From positions 645,161-709,160 of the forward strand of contig NZ_LHVH01000024.1 of the NCBI RefSeq assembly GCF_001269885.1: DNA of 64,000 nt, read 5' to 3'. This stretch comes from Pseudomonas kilonensis (GTDB lineage Bacteria > Pseudomonadota > Gammaproteobacteria > Pseudomonadales > Pseudomonadaceae). Of this stretch, positions 56,401-64,000 are shown in pieces. The notes under the pieces are model-generated. The model was given only the letters and a program-made list of their open reading frames with translations, did not search any database and was not told where the DNA came from. Position 1 is the first letter of the stretch. Each line of letters opens with the position of its first letter. A program made the translations under genes and the position numbers.

Positions 56401-56605
56401 CGTAGTCCGGCGCCGAGGCGCCCAGCTGCAACGTGCCCTTTTGGCGCAGCCAGGTCCAGTCGGCATCGTCCAGGGACACCGAATAATCGCTCACATTGGA
56501 GCGCCCGAGCACCTGCAGCGCCTCGGGCGCCGCGCCCACCGGTGGCGCCACACTCAATGAGCCCAACAACAGCGCCACCAGGCCTGTGCGTAGAAGCAGC
56601 ATCAT
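53405..56605 (-). CDS. BvgS/EvgS-type hybrid sensor kinase
   Basis: This 1066-residue kinase has a signal peptide (MMLLLRTGLVALLLGSLSVAPPVGAA), two periplasmic Venus-flytrap SBP_bac_3 domains (about 40-270 and 295-515), and one transmembrane helix (about 535-556). HisKA follows (His near 587 in VATMSHEIRTPMNAVIGLLEL), then HATPase (GLGLVISRTLCEMMGGTL), a receiver (Asp near 878 in VVITDCNMPLMSGYELA) and an HPt domain (His near 1012 in DLAHRIKGGAR). No PAS domain is seen before HisKA, which is closer to EvgS than to BvgS. Phosphate should pass His-Asp-His to a response regulator, probably the LuxR type two genes downstream. Confidence 0.94.
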   Translation of the reverse strand: MMLLLRTGLVALLLGSLSVAPPVGAAPEALQVLGRSNVSDYSVSLDDADWTWLRQKGTLQLGASAPDYAPFSITGNGRDYEGLTADYAQLLGQLLHIQVQVQRYPSRAESLQALRGGEIDMLGTANGFEAADPDLAMSQAYADDLPTLVARIDDSQDLPSDLAGKRVAMLYHYLPPETVEAFYPEASLQLFPSTLSAIGAVAFGQADVYLGDSISSNYLISKNYLNNIQLADFSRMEVQPFAFAVSRDNARLLRIVNAALQAIPASEHMSILRRWSAGGASMPGQQALHFSVKEQRWLDAHPRIKVAANENFLPLTFFDEQGHLRGIGADVLARISLRTGLKFDVQRGGSVDDLIGQIKSGKADVLATAIPSTELEDELRFTRPYLTNPFVLVVPARAKGPLTLDQMAGKRLALVRGNVLREFLLEQFPRVQLVTAQTTADAMAMVAAGTADAAINPLISARYMISRQYRDTLQVTSTVGTLPARVALATNRGALELYSILDKALLSISPEEMDELTNRWRSEVVIDDSYWLRNRTTILQGFTVAALLLLVTLGWVIYLRRLLEQLRVAKESADDANRAKTTFVATMSHEIRTPMNAVIGLLELALKKADQGIVDRFAIEVASGAAHGMLDLIGDILDIARIESGKLSLAPQRANLHELTESVVRIFEGLARQKHLRLQRVLDAGVNRDVLIDPLRFKQIVSNLLSNAIKFTEQGEVRLSVRGELDVEHGRLGVCLRVEDTGCGISPEDQRRLFSPFTQASHTTQSARSGSGLGLVISRTLCEMMGGTLTLRSVAGAGTQVEILLDLPLLDALPTAPPVEAEAPVPDRALSILVVDDYPANRLLLSQQLGYLGHRVQEAQNGVEGLQAWRSEYFDVVITDCNMPLMSGYELARAIRDEERAQNLSPGVILGFTANAQPEEKDRCAEAGMDDCLFKPIGLRELNACLASVTPHAAAPQPSDGFDLTSLEQLTGGDTTAIRALLEELVSSNADDLARLLHLSGRHDLPGLADLAHRIKGGARIVQAQRLIAACEALESACRGGDTLLLAQTVEDIRQAIEHLAEQLKT

Positions 56606-56798
56606 CTGATCAGGGTGTTTCGTTTGGCGTAGTCGGCCCGGCGCACCGTCGACTGCACGTTCAGTCAGGGTGGACCGGCTGAGGGGTTCAGACTGCCAAT
56701 ACGAGGGAACAGCGAACCAAGCCTTTCAAACAGCAGGAGGCTGTGAAGTGAGTGTAGGAAATTTCTGAAGAATTTCCTGATTGGCTTGCGGTTGTTTT

Positions 56799-56911
56799 GT
56801 AGGAGCTGTCGAGCGAAGCGAGGCTGCGATCTTTTGATCTTTTGATCTTTCACTTGGGACTCAAGTGTTTGGGGAAAGATCGCAGCCTCGCTTCGCTCGA
56901 CAGCTCCTACA
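56799..56911. repeat. Inverted repeat, GGAGCTGTCGAGCGAAGC family
   Basis: TGTAGGAGCTGTCGAGCGAA begins the left arm, which continues through GGCTGCGATC. The right arm is its inverse, followed by a short duplication (ACAGCTCCTAC). The interior repeats ATCTTTTG. It occupies most of the 312-base gap between pvdA and the hybrid kinase. Confidence 0.9.
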
Positions 56912-56917
56912 CAGCTC

Positions 56918-58252
56918 CTACACAGCGGCCAACCGCAAATCAGGCACCGGACGCGCCTGCCCGCGATGGTTCCCGTGTTCATACAGCGAGCCGGCGATTT
57001 CATCGGCGCGCACCGGCAGGATCGACAGCAGGGTGTCGCTCAGGCCATGGCTGGCCTGGCAGAAGCCCTGCATGTAGATCGCCGCCTTGCAGCGCTCGTC
57101 GGTGATCAGCTTGTAGTTGCGATCCACCTCGAAATCCCCCAGGTATTGCGCCAGGGGTTCCAGCAAAGTGCGGTGCATCTGCCGCTCATAACCGGTGGCC
57201 AGCACCACGGCGTCATAACGGCGCACGGTCAGCTCTCCCGTGGCGTTGTTGCGCACTGCCAACTCCACGCCGGCGTCGCTGGCCGTGGCTTTCTCCACCG
57301 TCGTGAGGGTGCGGAACGCATGGCGGGCGACGCCAGAGACTTTCTGGCGATAGAAAATCCCGTAGATGCGTTCGATCAGGTCGATGTCCACCACCGAATA
57401 GTTGGTGTTGTGGTATTCGTTGACCAGGCGCTCGCGCTCGCTGTGGGGTTGCTGGAACACCAGGTCGGTGAATTCCGGCGAGAACACTTCGTTGACGAAC
57501 GGGCTGTCATCCGCCGGCTTGAGGGCCGAGCCGCGCAGGATCATGTCGACCTGTACCGAAGGGAAGCTGTCGTTGAGGTCGATGAAGGCCTCCGCCGCGC
57601 TCTGCCCACCGCCGATGATGGCGATGTTCATCGGTTGGCCCTTCACGCATGGTTGGCCGGCCATGCGTTCCAGGTACTGGGAATGGTGGAATACCCGCGC
57701 GTCATCCTTGAACGCCTTGAACGCCTCGGGGATGCGCGCCGTACCGCCAGCACTGACCACCAGCGCACGGGTGGTGCGGACGAACTCTTCGCCCTGGGCA
57801 TCACGGGAAATCACCCGCAGCGCTTCGACCTGCTGGTTGTGCAGCACCGGCTCGATGCGCAGCACTTCTTCACCGTAGCGACTCTGTTCGGCGAACTGTG
57901 CGGCCACCCAGCGCAGGTAGTCGTTGTACTCCATGCGGCACGGGTAGAAGGTGCCGAGGTTGATGAAATCCACCAGGCGACCGTGGTGCTTGAGGTAATT
58001 GACGAACGAATACGGGCTGGTGGGGTTGCGCAGGGTCACCAGGTCCTTGAGGAAGGAAATCTGCAATTCGCTCTGGGTCACCAGGGTGTTGCCGTGCCAG
58101 CGGTAGTCGGCCTGCTTGTCGAGGAACAGCACGTCCAGTTCACCCTGGACCGGCCCCCGCTCCTGCAGCGCGATGGCCAACGCCAGGTTCGAAGGGCCGA
58201 AGCCAATGCCGATCAAGTCGTGAACGATGGGCGATGCAATTGCCTGTGTCAT
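56918..58252 (-). CDS. pvdA: L-ornithine N5-monooxygenase (pyoverdine biosynthesis)
   Basis: PvdA hydroxylates the side-chain nitrogen of L-ornithine using FAD, NADPH and oxygen, giving the precursor of the hydroxamate groups of pyoverdine. The 444-residue protein has the FAD motif IGIGFGPSNLALAIAL near residues 14-29, the NADPH motif IAIIGGGQSAAEAFIDL near 212, and the substrate-region ATGYERQMH. The IS box at 58350-58373 predicts PvdS control. Gene order towards fpvI and pvdRT-opmQ matches P. aeruginosa, but pvdQ is not next to it. Confidence 0.96.
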   Translation of the reverse strand: MTQAIASPIVHDLIGIGFGPSNLALAIALQERGPVQGELDVLFLDKQADYRWHGNTLVTQSELQISFLKDLVTLRNPTSPYSFVNYLKHHGRLVDFINLGTFYPCRMEYNDYLRWVAAQFAEQSRYGEEVLRIEPVLHNQQVEALRVISRDAQGEEFVRTTRALVVSAGGTARIPEAFKAFKDDARVFHHSQYLERMAGQPCVKGQPMNIAIIGGGQSAAEAFIDLNDSFPSVQVDMILRGSALKPADDSPFVNEVFSPEFTDLVFQQPHSERERLVNEYHNTNYSVVDIDLIERIYGIFYRQKVSGVARHAFRTLTTVEKATASDAGVELAVRNNATGELTVRRYDAVVLATGYERQMHRTLLEPLAQYLGDFEVDRNYKLITDERCKAAIYMQGFCQASHGLSDTLLSILPVRADEIAGSLYEHGNHRGQARPVPDLRLAAV

Positions 58253-58349
58253 GTCCAGTGTCCTCTGGAAAAGCCCCTCAACAGGGCACGAAAAGCCTGG
58301 GGAACCTGACCGGCGTTCGAGGCGCCGGCAAGTCGTCTGTTGAGAGGAA

Positions 58350-58373
58350 CGAGGACAATGAAAAAAAATTTAC
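58350..58373 (-). promoter_or_regulatory. PvdS-dependent iron-starvation box of pvdA
   Basis: Minus strand TAAAT (58369-58373), exactly 16 bases, then CGT (58350-58352), as in the TAAAT-N16-CGT promoters read by PvdS. It lies 98-121 bases before pvdA. Confidence 0.85.
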
Positions 58374-58398
58374 CGCCGGGTGACCGGTGACGACCGAA

Positions 58399-58881
58399 TC
58401 AGGGCGCGTCCCACTGTCGCACGCGAACGCGGCAGTGCTTCATGGCGTTGACGATGTGTTTTTCCACCAGCGCCCGGGAAATGCCCAGGCGCTCGGCGAT
58501 TTGCGGATGGGACAGGCCTTCGAGCTTGCGCAGCAGGAAACTCTCGCGGCACAGCGGCGGCAGCTCGGCCAGGGCGCGCTGGAGCATGTCCAGGCGCTGG
58601 CCATGGTCGAGACTGGTGTGGGGCGACGGCGTGAAGAAGCGTTCTTCGTTGTCCAGCACCTCCAGGGATTCAACCTGGCGCAGGGTATTGCGCCGATGCC
58701 CGTCGATCACCAGGTTCAGCGCCGTGCGGTAGAGAAACGCCCGCGGTTGCTCGATGGGGACGTCGCTGGCACGCTCCAGCACCCGCACATAGGCGTCATG
58801 CACCACATCCTCGGCCGCCTGGCGGTTGCCTAGCCTGGCGTTCAGGAAACACACCAGCTCGCGATAGTAGTTTTCCAACAT
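58399..58881 (-). CDS. fpvI: ECF sigma factor FpvI (iron-starvation type)
   Basis: This 160-residue ECF sigma factor starts MLENYYRELVCFLNARLGNRQAAEDVVHDAYVRVLE. Region 4 is ALAELPPLCRESFLLRKLEGLSHPQIAERLGISRALVEKHIVNAMKHCRVRV. In P. aeruginosa FpvI drives the ferripyoverdine receptor gene fpvA, and its gene lies between pvdA and fpvR-pvdR. The same order is seen here except that fpvR is missing. A Fur-like site lies upstream, in line with iron repression. Confidence 0.88.
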   Translation of the reverse strand: MLENYYRELVCFLNARLGNRQAAEDVVHDAYVRVLERASDVPIEQPRAFLYRTALNLVIDGHRRNTLRQVESLEVLDNEERFFTPSPHTSLDHGQRLDMLQRALAELPPLCRESFLLRKLEGLSHPQIAERLGISRALVEKHIVNAMKHCRVRVRQWDAP

Positions 58882-58978
58882 GACTCCCGTGCGCAATGAC
58901 TGCGACCGCTATCCCTGTGCCCACTCGGCATGCCCGGGACAGGCAATGGCACGATAGTGGCAGATTCAATCGCGTAAT

Positions 58979-58997
58979 TTATAGTAATTCTCATATA
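58979..58997 (-). promoter_or_regulatory. Fur-like box upstream of fpvI
   Basis: Minus-strand TATGAGAATTACTATAA resembles the Pseudomonas Fur consensus half ATGAGAATCATTATC, about 100 bases before fpvI. The 487-base gap between fpvI and pvdR holds this site, a long inverted repeat and an IS box. Confidence 0.6.
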
Positions 58998-59062
58998 GAT
59001 TTAAAGCTTTGGTTTGTATCCGGGCTGATTCGTTCATTTCCAGTGGTGCCGAGAACCGCTGT

Positions 59063-59214
59063 TGTGGCGAGGGGATTTATCCCCGCTGGGCTGCGAAGCG
59101 GCCCCAAAACCTGTTACTCGAACCATCTGGCACACCGAGTGCTTGGCGATGGGGGGCTGCTGCGCAGCCCAGCGGGGATAAATCCCCTCGCCACAGATAA
59201 ATCCCCTCGCCACC
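59063..59214. repeat. Long inverted repeat, GTGGCGAGGGG family
   Basis: Arms as at 22657-22788, with an extra copy of the terminal part at the right end (ATAAATCCCCTCGCCAC twice). Confidence 0.9.
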
Positions 59215-59277
59215 ACATCACCTGACTTGGTTATTGCGTTGCCCTTCCGCCAACTGCTACCAAGTGTTTCACACCAG

Positions 59278-59301
59278 TAAATTCCCGCCCGGAACGCTCG
59301 T
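59278..59301 (+). promoter_or_regulatory. PvdS-dependent iron-starvation box of pvdR
   Basis: TAAAT (59278-59282), exactly 16 bases, then CGT (59299-59301). It ends 67 bases before the pvdR ATG. Confidence 0.82.
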
Positions 59302-59368
59302 TTACCAGAACAGCCTCCCATCCCTGCCCTTCCTCGGACGGGCCCGATATCACCGGCCGGAACCCTGC

Positions 59369-60517
59369 ATGAAACGTCCCCGCCCTACCCGACGCGCCTG
59401 GCTTCTCACCTTCGCCCTGCTTCCGGCCGTGGCCTTCGCCGCGTGGCAAGCGGTGGCGCCAAGCCGTGCGCCCCTGGTCACCGCACCCGTCATCCGGGGC
59501 GATATCGAAAACAGCGTCACCGCCCTGGGCACCCTGCAACCGCGGCGTTATGTCGACGTCGGCGCCCAGGCGTCCGGGCAGATCCAGAAGATTCATGTGG
59601 AAGCCGGCGACGAGGTGCGTGAAGGCCAGTTGCTGGTGGAAATCGACCCGTCCACGCAAAAAGCCAAGCTCGACGCCGGACGCTTTTCCATCGAAAACCT
59701 CAAGGCCCAGCTCCAGGAACAGCGCGCCCAGCATGACCTGGCGCAGCAGAAATCCCGCCGCCAGCAGCAACTCAAGGCCGGCGGTGCCACCCGCGAGGAA
59801 GACGTGCAGACTGCCCAGGCCGAAGTGCGGGCGACCCAGGCGCGCATCGACATGTTCCAGGCCCAGATCCGCCAGGCCCAGGCCAGCCTGCGCAGCGACG
59901 AGGCCGAGCTGGGCTACACGCGCATCTATGCGCCGATGAGCGGCACCGTGGTCGCCGTCGGTGCGCGGGAAGGCCAGACCCTCAACGCCCAGCAGCAAAC
60001 CCCGTTGATCCTGCGCATCGCGCGCCTGTCGCCAATGACCGTCTGGGCCGAAGTCTCGGAAGCCGACATCGGCCACGTCAAACCGGGCATGACCGCTTAC
60101 TTCACCACCCTGGCCGGCGGCAACCGGCGCTGGAGCAGCACCGTTCGCCAGATCCTCCCGGTGCCGCCACGCCCGCTGGAAGCCAGCCAGGGCGGCAGCC
60201 CCACGGGCGGTCGCAGCGGCAGCGAGCGGGTGGTGCTCTACACCGTATTACTCGACGTCGACAACGCCGACCGCGCGCTGATGACCGACATGACCGCCCA
60301 GGTGTTTTTCGTCGCCGCCCAGGCCAAGAACGTGTTGACCGTGCCCATCGCCGCCTTGCAGGACGCCAGCCAGGTGCGGGTGCTGGCCGACAATGGCGAT
60401 GTCCAGCCGCGCAGCGTTCGCACCGGCGTCAGCGATCGGCTGCGCACCGAGATTGTCGACGGCCTGAGCGAAGGCGACCGGGTGCTGATCGGCCCGGCCA
60501 CCGGCAGCGGAGGCTGA
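59369..60517 (+). CDS. pvdR: Pyoverdine efflux periplasmic adaptor PvdR (MacA-like)
   Basis: PvdR is the membrane-fusion adaptor joining PvdT to OpmQ. The 382-residue protein starts MKRPRPTRRAWLLTFALLPAVAFAAWQ, a signal anchor. It has a biotinyl-lipoyl half (GQIQKIHVEAGDEVREGQLLVEIDPS), a coiled-coil hairpin (about 95-180) and beta-barrel regions. The long upstream frame starts in promoter sequence and is rejected. It ends one base before the pvdT ATG, so the three pump genes form an operon. The pump exports newly made and recycled pyoverdine from the periplasm. Confidence 0.93.
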   Translation: MKRPRPTRRAWLLTFALLPAVAFAAWQAVAPSRAPLVTAPVIRGDIENSVTALGTLQPRRYVDVGAQASGQIQKIHVEAGDEVREGQLLVEIDPSTQKAKLDAGRFSIENLKAQLQEQRAQHDLAQQKSRRQQQLKAGGATREEDVQTAQAEVRATQARIDMFQAQIRQAQASLRSDEAELGYTRIYAPMSGTVVAVGAREGQTLNAQQQTPLILRIARLSPMTVWAEVSEADIGHVKPGMTAYFTTLAGGNRRWSSTVRQILPVPPRPLEASQGGSPTGGRSGSERVVLYTVLLDVDNADRALMTDMTAQVFFVAAQAKNVLTVPIAALQDASQVRVLADNGDVQPRSVRTGVSDRLRTEIVDGLSEGDRVLIGPATGSGG

Positions 60518-62488
60518 ATGAACACGCCCCTGATCGAACTGCGGGACATTCGCAAGGCCTACGGCGGTGGCGACAGTCCTCGGGTGGAGGTGCTGCGCGG
60601 CATCGACTTGGCCATTCACGCCGGGGAATTCCTGGCGATTGTCGGCGCGTCCGGCTCCGGCAAATCCACCTTGATGAACATCCTCGGCTGCCTCGACCGC
60701 CCCACCAGCGGCGAGTACCGTTTCGCCGGCGAAGACGTCGCCAATCTGGGCAGCGATGAATTGGCCTGGCTGCGGCGCGAAGCGTTCGGCTTCGTGTTCC
60801 AGGGCTATCACCTGATCCCCTCCGGCACCGCCCAGGAAAACGTCGAGATGCCAGCCATCTACGCCGGCACCTCGGCCGCCGAACGCCACGCCCGGGCCAG
60901 CGCCCTGCTCGACCGCCTGGGCCTGGCCAGCCGCACCGGCAACCGCCCCCATCAATTGTCCGGCGGCCAGCAGCAACGAGTGTCGATAGCCCGGGCCTTG
61001 ATGAACGGCGGCCACATCATCCTCGCCGACGAGCCCACCGGCGCCCTCGACAGCCAGAGCGGCATCGAGGTCATGGCCTTGCTCGACGAACTGGCGAGCC
61101 AGGGCCACGTGGTGATCCTGATCACCCACGACCGCGAAGTGGCGGCCCGGGCCAAGCGCATCATCGAGATCCGCGACGGGCTGATCATCAGCGACAGCGC
61201 CACTTCTTTGCCAACTGACGTGCAAGCCAATCCAAAGGCACTGCAAGCCGTGGATCTGCGCCAGCGCCTGAGTGCCGGCAGCGAACACAACGGCGCCTGG
61301 AAAGGTGAGCTGGTGGACGCGGTACAGGCGGCGTGGCGGGTGATGTGGATCAACCGTTTCCGCACGGCACTGACGCTACTGGGCATCGTCATCGGCGTGG
61401 CCTCGGTGGTGGTCATGCTGGCCGTGGGCGAAGGCAGCAAGCGCCAGGTCATGGCCCAGATGGGCGCCTTCGGCTCGAACATCATTTACCTCAACGGCAT
61501 CGCGCCCACCCCGCGCGCCACCAAGGGCATCATCAGCGAGTACGACCTGGCCGCCCTCGCCGCGTTGCCCGAGGTGCAGCGGATCATGCCGGTCAACGGT
61601 GCCGAGGCCAGCGTGCGTTTCGGCAACCTCGACCACACCAGCTACGTCGGCGGCAACGACACTAATTTCCCGATCATCTTCAATTGGCCGGTGGCCCAGG
61701 GCAGCTACTTCAGCGAGGCCGACGAGCGCAGCGCGGCGGCGGTGGCGGTGATCGGCCACAGGGTCCGACAGAAACTGCTCAAGGATGTCGCCGACCCCAT
61801 CGGTCGCTACATCCTGATCGAGAACGTGCCGTTCCAAGTGGTCGGCGTACTGGCCGAAAAAGGCGCCAGCTCCGGGGACTCCGACGCCGACAACCGTGTC
61901 GCGGTGCCCTACTCCGCCGCCAGTGTGCGGCTGTTCGGCACGCGTCATCCCGAGTACGTGGTGATTGCCGCCAAGGACGCAGGCAAAGTCCAGCAGGCCG
62001 AGCAAGCCGTCTCGCGGACGCTGTTGCGCCTGCACGACGGCAAGCAGGATTTCGAGCTGACCAACAACGCCGCGATGATCCAGGCCGAGGCCCGCACCCA
62101 GGGCACGCTGTCGCTGATGCTCGGGGCCATTGCGGCGATTTCGCTGTTGGTGGGCGGCATCGGCGTGATGAACATCATGCTCATGACCGTGCGTGAACGG
62201 ACCCGCGAGATCGGTATCCGCATGGCCACCGGCGCCCGCCAGCGCGACATCCTGCGCCAATTCCTCACCGAAGCGGTGATGCTCTCGGTGGTCGGTGGGG
62301 TCACCGGTATCGGCCTGGCCCTGCTGGTGGGCGGTGCCTTGCTGCTGGGCAAGATCGCCGTGGCCTTCGAATGGCTGGCGGTGTTCGGTGCCTTCGGCTG
62401 CGCGCTGGTCACCGGCGTTGTCTTCGGTTTCATGCCGGCCCGCAAGGCCGCCCGCCTCGACCCGGTCGCGGCCCTTACCAGTGAATGA
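60518..62488 (+). CDS. pvdT: Pyoverdine efflux ABC transporter PvdT (MacB-like)
   Basis: This 656-residue MacB-type protein fuses an N-terminal ATPase with a membrane domain. Walker A is GASGSGKST near residue 45, the signature motif is LSGGQQQR near 148 and Walker B is ILADEPTGALD. Then come a first helix (about 290), a periplasmic MacB_PCD domain (about 305-525) and three C-terminal helices of the FtsX type. It drives pyoverdine movement from the periplasm through OpmQ. Its start follows the pvdR stop directly. Confidence 0.95.
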   Translation: MNTPLIELRDIRKAYGGGDSPRVEVLRGIDLAIHAGEFLAIVGASGSGKSTLMNILGCLDRPTSGEYRFAGEDVANLGSDELAWLRREAFGFVFQGYHLIPSGTAQENVEMPAIYAGTSAAERHARASALLDRLGLASRTGNRPHQLSGGQQQRVSIARALMNGGHIILADEPTGALDSQSGIEVMALLDELASQGHVVILITHDREVAARAKRIIEIRDGLIISDSATSLPTDVQANPKALQAVDLRQRLSAGSEHNGAWKGELVDAVQAAWRVMWINRFRTALTLLGIVIGVASVVVMLAVGEGSKRQVMAQMGAFGSNIIYLNGIAPTPRATKGIISEYDLAALAALPEVQRIMPVNGAEASVRFGNLDHTSYVGGNDTNFPIIFNWPVAQGSYFSEADERSAAAVAVIGHRVRQKLLKDVADPIGRYILIENVPFQVVGVLAEKGASSGDSDADNRVAVPYSAASVRLFGTRHPEYVVIAAKDAGKVQQAEQAVSRTLLRLHDGKQDFELTNNAAMIQAEARTQGTLSLMLGAIAAISLLVGGIGVMNIMLMTVRERTREIGIRMATGARQRDILRQFLTEAVMLSVVGGVTGIGLALLVGGALLLGKIAVAFEWLAVFGAFGCALVTGVVFGFMPARKAARLDPVAALTSE

Positions 62489-62498
62489 ACCCCACGCT

Positions 62499-63893
62499 AT
62501 GAAAGTCCACCTGACCCTCCTGGCCGCCAGCCTGTTGCTGGCGGCCTGCGCCACCCCTGCGTCGGCCCCGGACAGCGGCCTCCAACCGCCACCGGCCTGG
62601 CAGAACCTCGATACACCCAACGCCCGGGCGGATAACCAGCAGTGGTGGACACACTTTGGCAGCCCGCAATTGAACCGCTTGATCGAGCAAGCGCGCCTGG
62701 ACAGCCACGACCTGGCCGCCGCCATGGCCCGGGTGCGCCAGGCCGAGGCCAGCGCCGTGATCGCCGGCGCGCCGTTGCTGCCAGCGGTCACGGCCGGGCT
62801 CAACGGCAATCGCCAGGAATTGCTACGGGGCAAGGGCTACAGCCAGCTGGATGTGGATCGGAACAACCGCACCATCGATTACTACGACGCCAACCTCAGT
62901 GCCACTTATGAGCTGGATTTCTGGGGCGGCAAACGGGCGGCCCGGGACAGTGCGTTGAAGACGTTGTCGGCCAGCCAGTTCGACCGCGCGACGGTGGAGT
63001 TGACCCTGCTCAGCGGCGTCGCCAACAGCTACACCCAGGCCTTGTCCCTGCGCGAGCAACAGCGCATCGCCGAACAGAACCTGGGCAACGCCCAACGCGT
63101 GCTCGACCTGGTGCAGACCCGCTACGACGCCGGCAGTGCCACAGCCCTGGAACTGTCCCAGCAAAAAAGCCTGGTGGCAGCCCAGCAACGCCGGCTGCCC
63201 CAAGTGCAGCAACAGGCCCGCGAAGCCTTGATTACCCTGGCGACGCTGCTGGGGCAACCGGTGCAGTCGGTCAGGCTCGACGACGACAGTTTCGACCGCC
63301 TGCACTGGCCCGCCATCGACGCTGGCGTGCCCAGCCAATTGCTGAGCCGCCGCCCGGACATCGCCGCCGCCGAAGCCCGCCTCGCCGCCGCCCAGGCCGA
63401 CATCACCGTGGCCCGCGCCGCCATGCTGCCCAGCGTGACCCTGGGCCTGAGCCTCGCCAGCGGCGCCGACATCGCCAACCAGTTGCTGCGCAACAACGTC
63501 TACAACCTCACCGCCGGCCTGGCCGCGCCGATCTTCAACAACGGCCGCCTGAGCGCCGAACGCGACCGAGCCACCGCGCGCCAGGAGGAACTGCTGGAGC
63601 TCTACCGCGCAGCCATCATCAACGGCTTCGCCGACGTCGAAAAAGCCCTGAACGGCATCAACGGCCTGGACCGCCAACGGCAATGGCAAAGCGAAGAACT
63701 GCACCAGGCCCAGACCGCCTTCGACATCGCCCAACGCCGCTACCAGGCCGGCGCCGAAGACCTGCTCACCGTGCTGGAAACCCAACGCACGCTGTACGCC
63801 GCACAGGACATGAACGTGCAACTGCGATTGGCGCGGGTGCAGGCGAGTGTGGCGCTGTACAGGGCGTTGGGTGGGGGTTGGCGGGTGATGTAA
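62499..63893 (+). CDS. opmQ: Outer-membrane efflux lipoprotein OpmQ
   Basis: This 464-residue TolC-family channel starts MKVHLTLLAASLLLAACATPA, with a lipobox (LLAAC) for lipidation. It has two outer-membrane efflux repeats (LNRLIEQARLDSHDLAAAMARVRQAEA and LLSRRPDIAAAEARLAAAQADITVARAAMLPSVTLGLSL). It is the outer channel of the PvdRT-OpmQ pump. It starts ten bases after pvdT. The P. aeruginosa operon ends at this gene too. Confidence 0.93.
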   Translation: MKVHLTLLAASLLLAACATPASAPDSGLQPPPAWQNLDTPNARADNQQWWTHFGSPQLNRLIEQARLDSHDLAAAMARVRQAEASAVIAGAPLLPAVTAGLNGNRQELLRGKGYSQLDVDRNNRTIDYYDANLSATYELDFWGGKRAARDSALKTLSASQFDRATVELTLLSGVANSYTQALSLREQQRIAEQNLGNAQRVLDLVQTRYDAGSATALELSQQKSLVAAQQRRLPQVQQQAREALITLATLLGQPVQSVRLDDDSFDRLHWPAIDAGVPSQLLSRRPDIAAAEARLAAAQADITVARAAMLPSVTLGLSLASGADIANQLLRNNVYNLTAGLAAPIFNNGRLSAERDRATARQEELLELYRAAIINGFADVEKALNGINGLDRQRQWQSEELHQAQTAFDIAQRRYQAGAEDLLTVLETQRTLYAAQDMNVQLRLARVQASVALYRALGGGWRVM

Positions 63894-63946
63894 GCCTCAA
63901 ACACACCTTCAAAACCAAGTAATACAATGTGGCCAGGGTTATCTCC

Positions 63947-64000
63947 TGTGGGAGCAAGGCTTGCCCGCGATGCAGGCGACGCGGTTTCAGGGGGACCGAG
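63947..64000. repeat. REPIN of the GGCTTGCCCGCG class, cut by the window edge
   Basis: Left arm GGGAGCAAGGCTTGCCCGCG followed by the class interior (GGCGACGCGGTTTCAGGGGG, ACCGAG). The right arm would lie outside the window. Confidence 0.8.

Noticed and set aside
59130..59145. Sigma-54-like TGGCACACCGAGTGCT with GG and GC ten bases apart
   Set aside because: It lies inside the loop of the inverted repeat at 59063-59214, has a poor -12 region and is followed by no suitably spaced start; judged to be chance.

Overview
The window is chromosomal DNA from a fluorescent Pseudomonas, most likely the P. fluorescens group. The grounds are the gene order leuC-leuD-methyltransferase-leuB-asd-asd-like-fimV, the order pvdA-fpvI-pvdR-pvdT-opmQ, GC-rich codon use, and many intergenic REP repeats of the type common in this group. 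There is no phage, insertion sequence, integron or CRISPR array. It reads as ordinary core and near-core genome with dense regulation.

Layout. 1-8.3 kb (minus strand): leucine biosynthesis (leuC, leuD, leuB) with an embedded methyltransferase, then asd, a catalytically altered asd paralogue and the start of fimV, which runs off the left edge. A LysR regulator is divergent from leuC. 9.4-16.5 kb: a five-PAS GGDEF-EAL protein, the heat-shock gene ibpA with a sigma-32-like promoter and a ROSE-type RNA thermometer, dusC, a thioesterase, and a TetR-hydrolase pair. 16.6-23.4 kb: a duplicated tRNA-Ala/tRNA-Glu cluster with a clear promoter and terminator, gltX, uvrB, an aromatic/aspartate aminotransferase and tRNA-Asn. 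23.4-29.7 kb: glyA divergent from a MocR regulator, small conserved-looking ORFs, an AI-2E-family permease and trhP/yegQ. 30-36.2 kb: a chemoreceptor, an antiporter, and a four-gene PepSY-PepSY-response regulator-histidine kinase operon behind a direct-repeat box. 36.4-44.3 kb: a patatin-like protein, queD, a hydrolase, codBA behind a sigma-54-like promoter, a DapF-fold protein with both catalytic cysteines changed to serine, and an MFS transporter. 44.4-48.5 kb: a fecI-fecR-fecA iron uptake and signalling unit. 48.7-56.6 kb: an AhpD-like protein, a mechanosensitive channel with a cyclic-nucleotide domain, pirin, and a BvgS/EvgS-type hybrid kinase operon that contains a degenerate receiver. 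56.9-63.9 kb: part of the pyoverdine system, pvdA, fpvI and the pvdR-pvdT-opmQ efflux pump.

Iron links the right-hand third. fecIRA imports a ferric chelate and signals its presence. pvdA makes a pyoverdine precursor and PvdRT-OpmQ exports or recycles pyoverdine. Exact TAAAT-N16-CGT boxes in front of both pvdA and pvdR predict joint control by PvdS, and a Fur-like site lies in front of fpvI. The usual anti-sigma gene fpvR is not between fpvI and pvdR.

About 19 REP/REPIN loci and four longer inverted repeats of two other families fill the intergenic spaces. Several REP classes have conserved interiors as well as conserved arms. Starts were chosen by Shine-Dalgarno position and family N-termini, because many longest ORFs read upstream into these repeats. 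The strongest leads for new biology are the Ser/Ser DapF-like protein (41950-42942), the degenerate receiver in the hybrid-kinase operon (52843-53277), the PepSY two-component operon and the REPIN subclasses.
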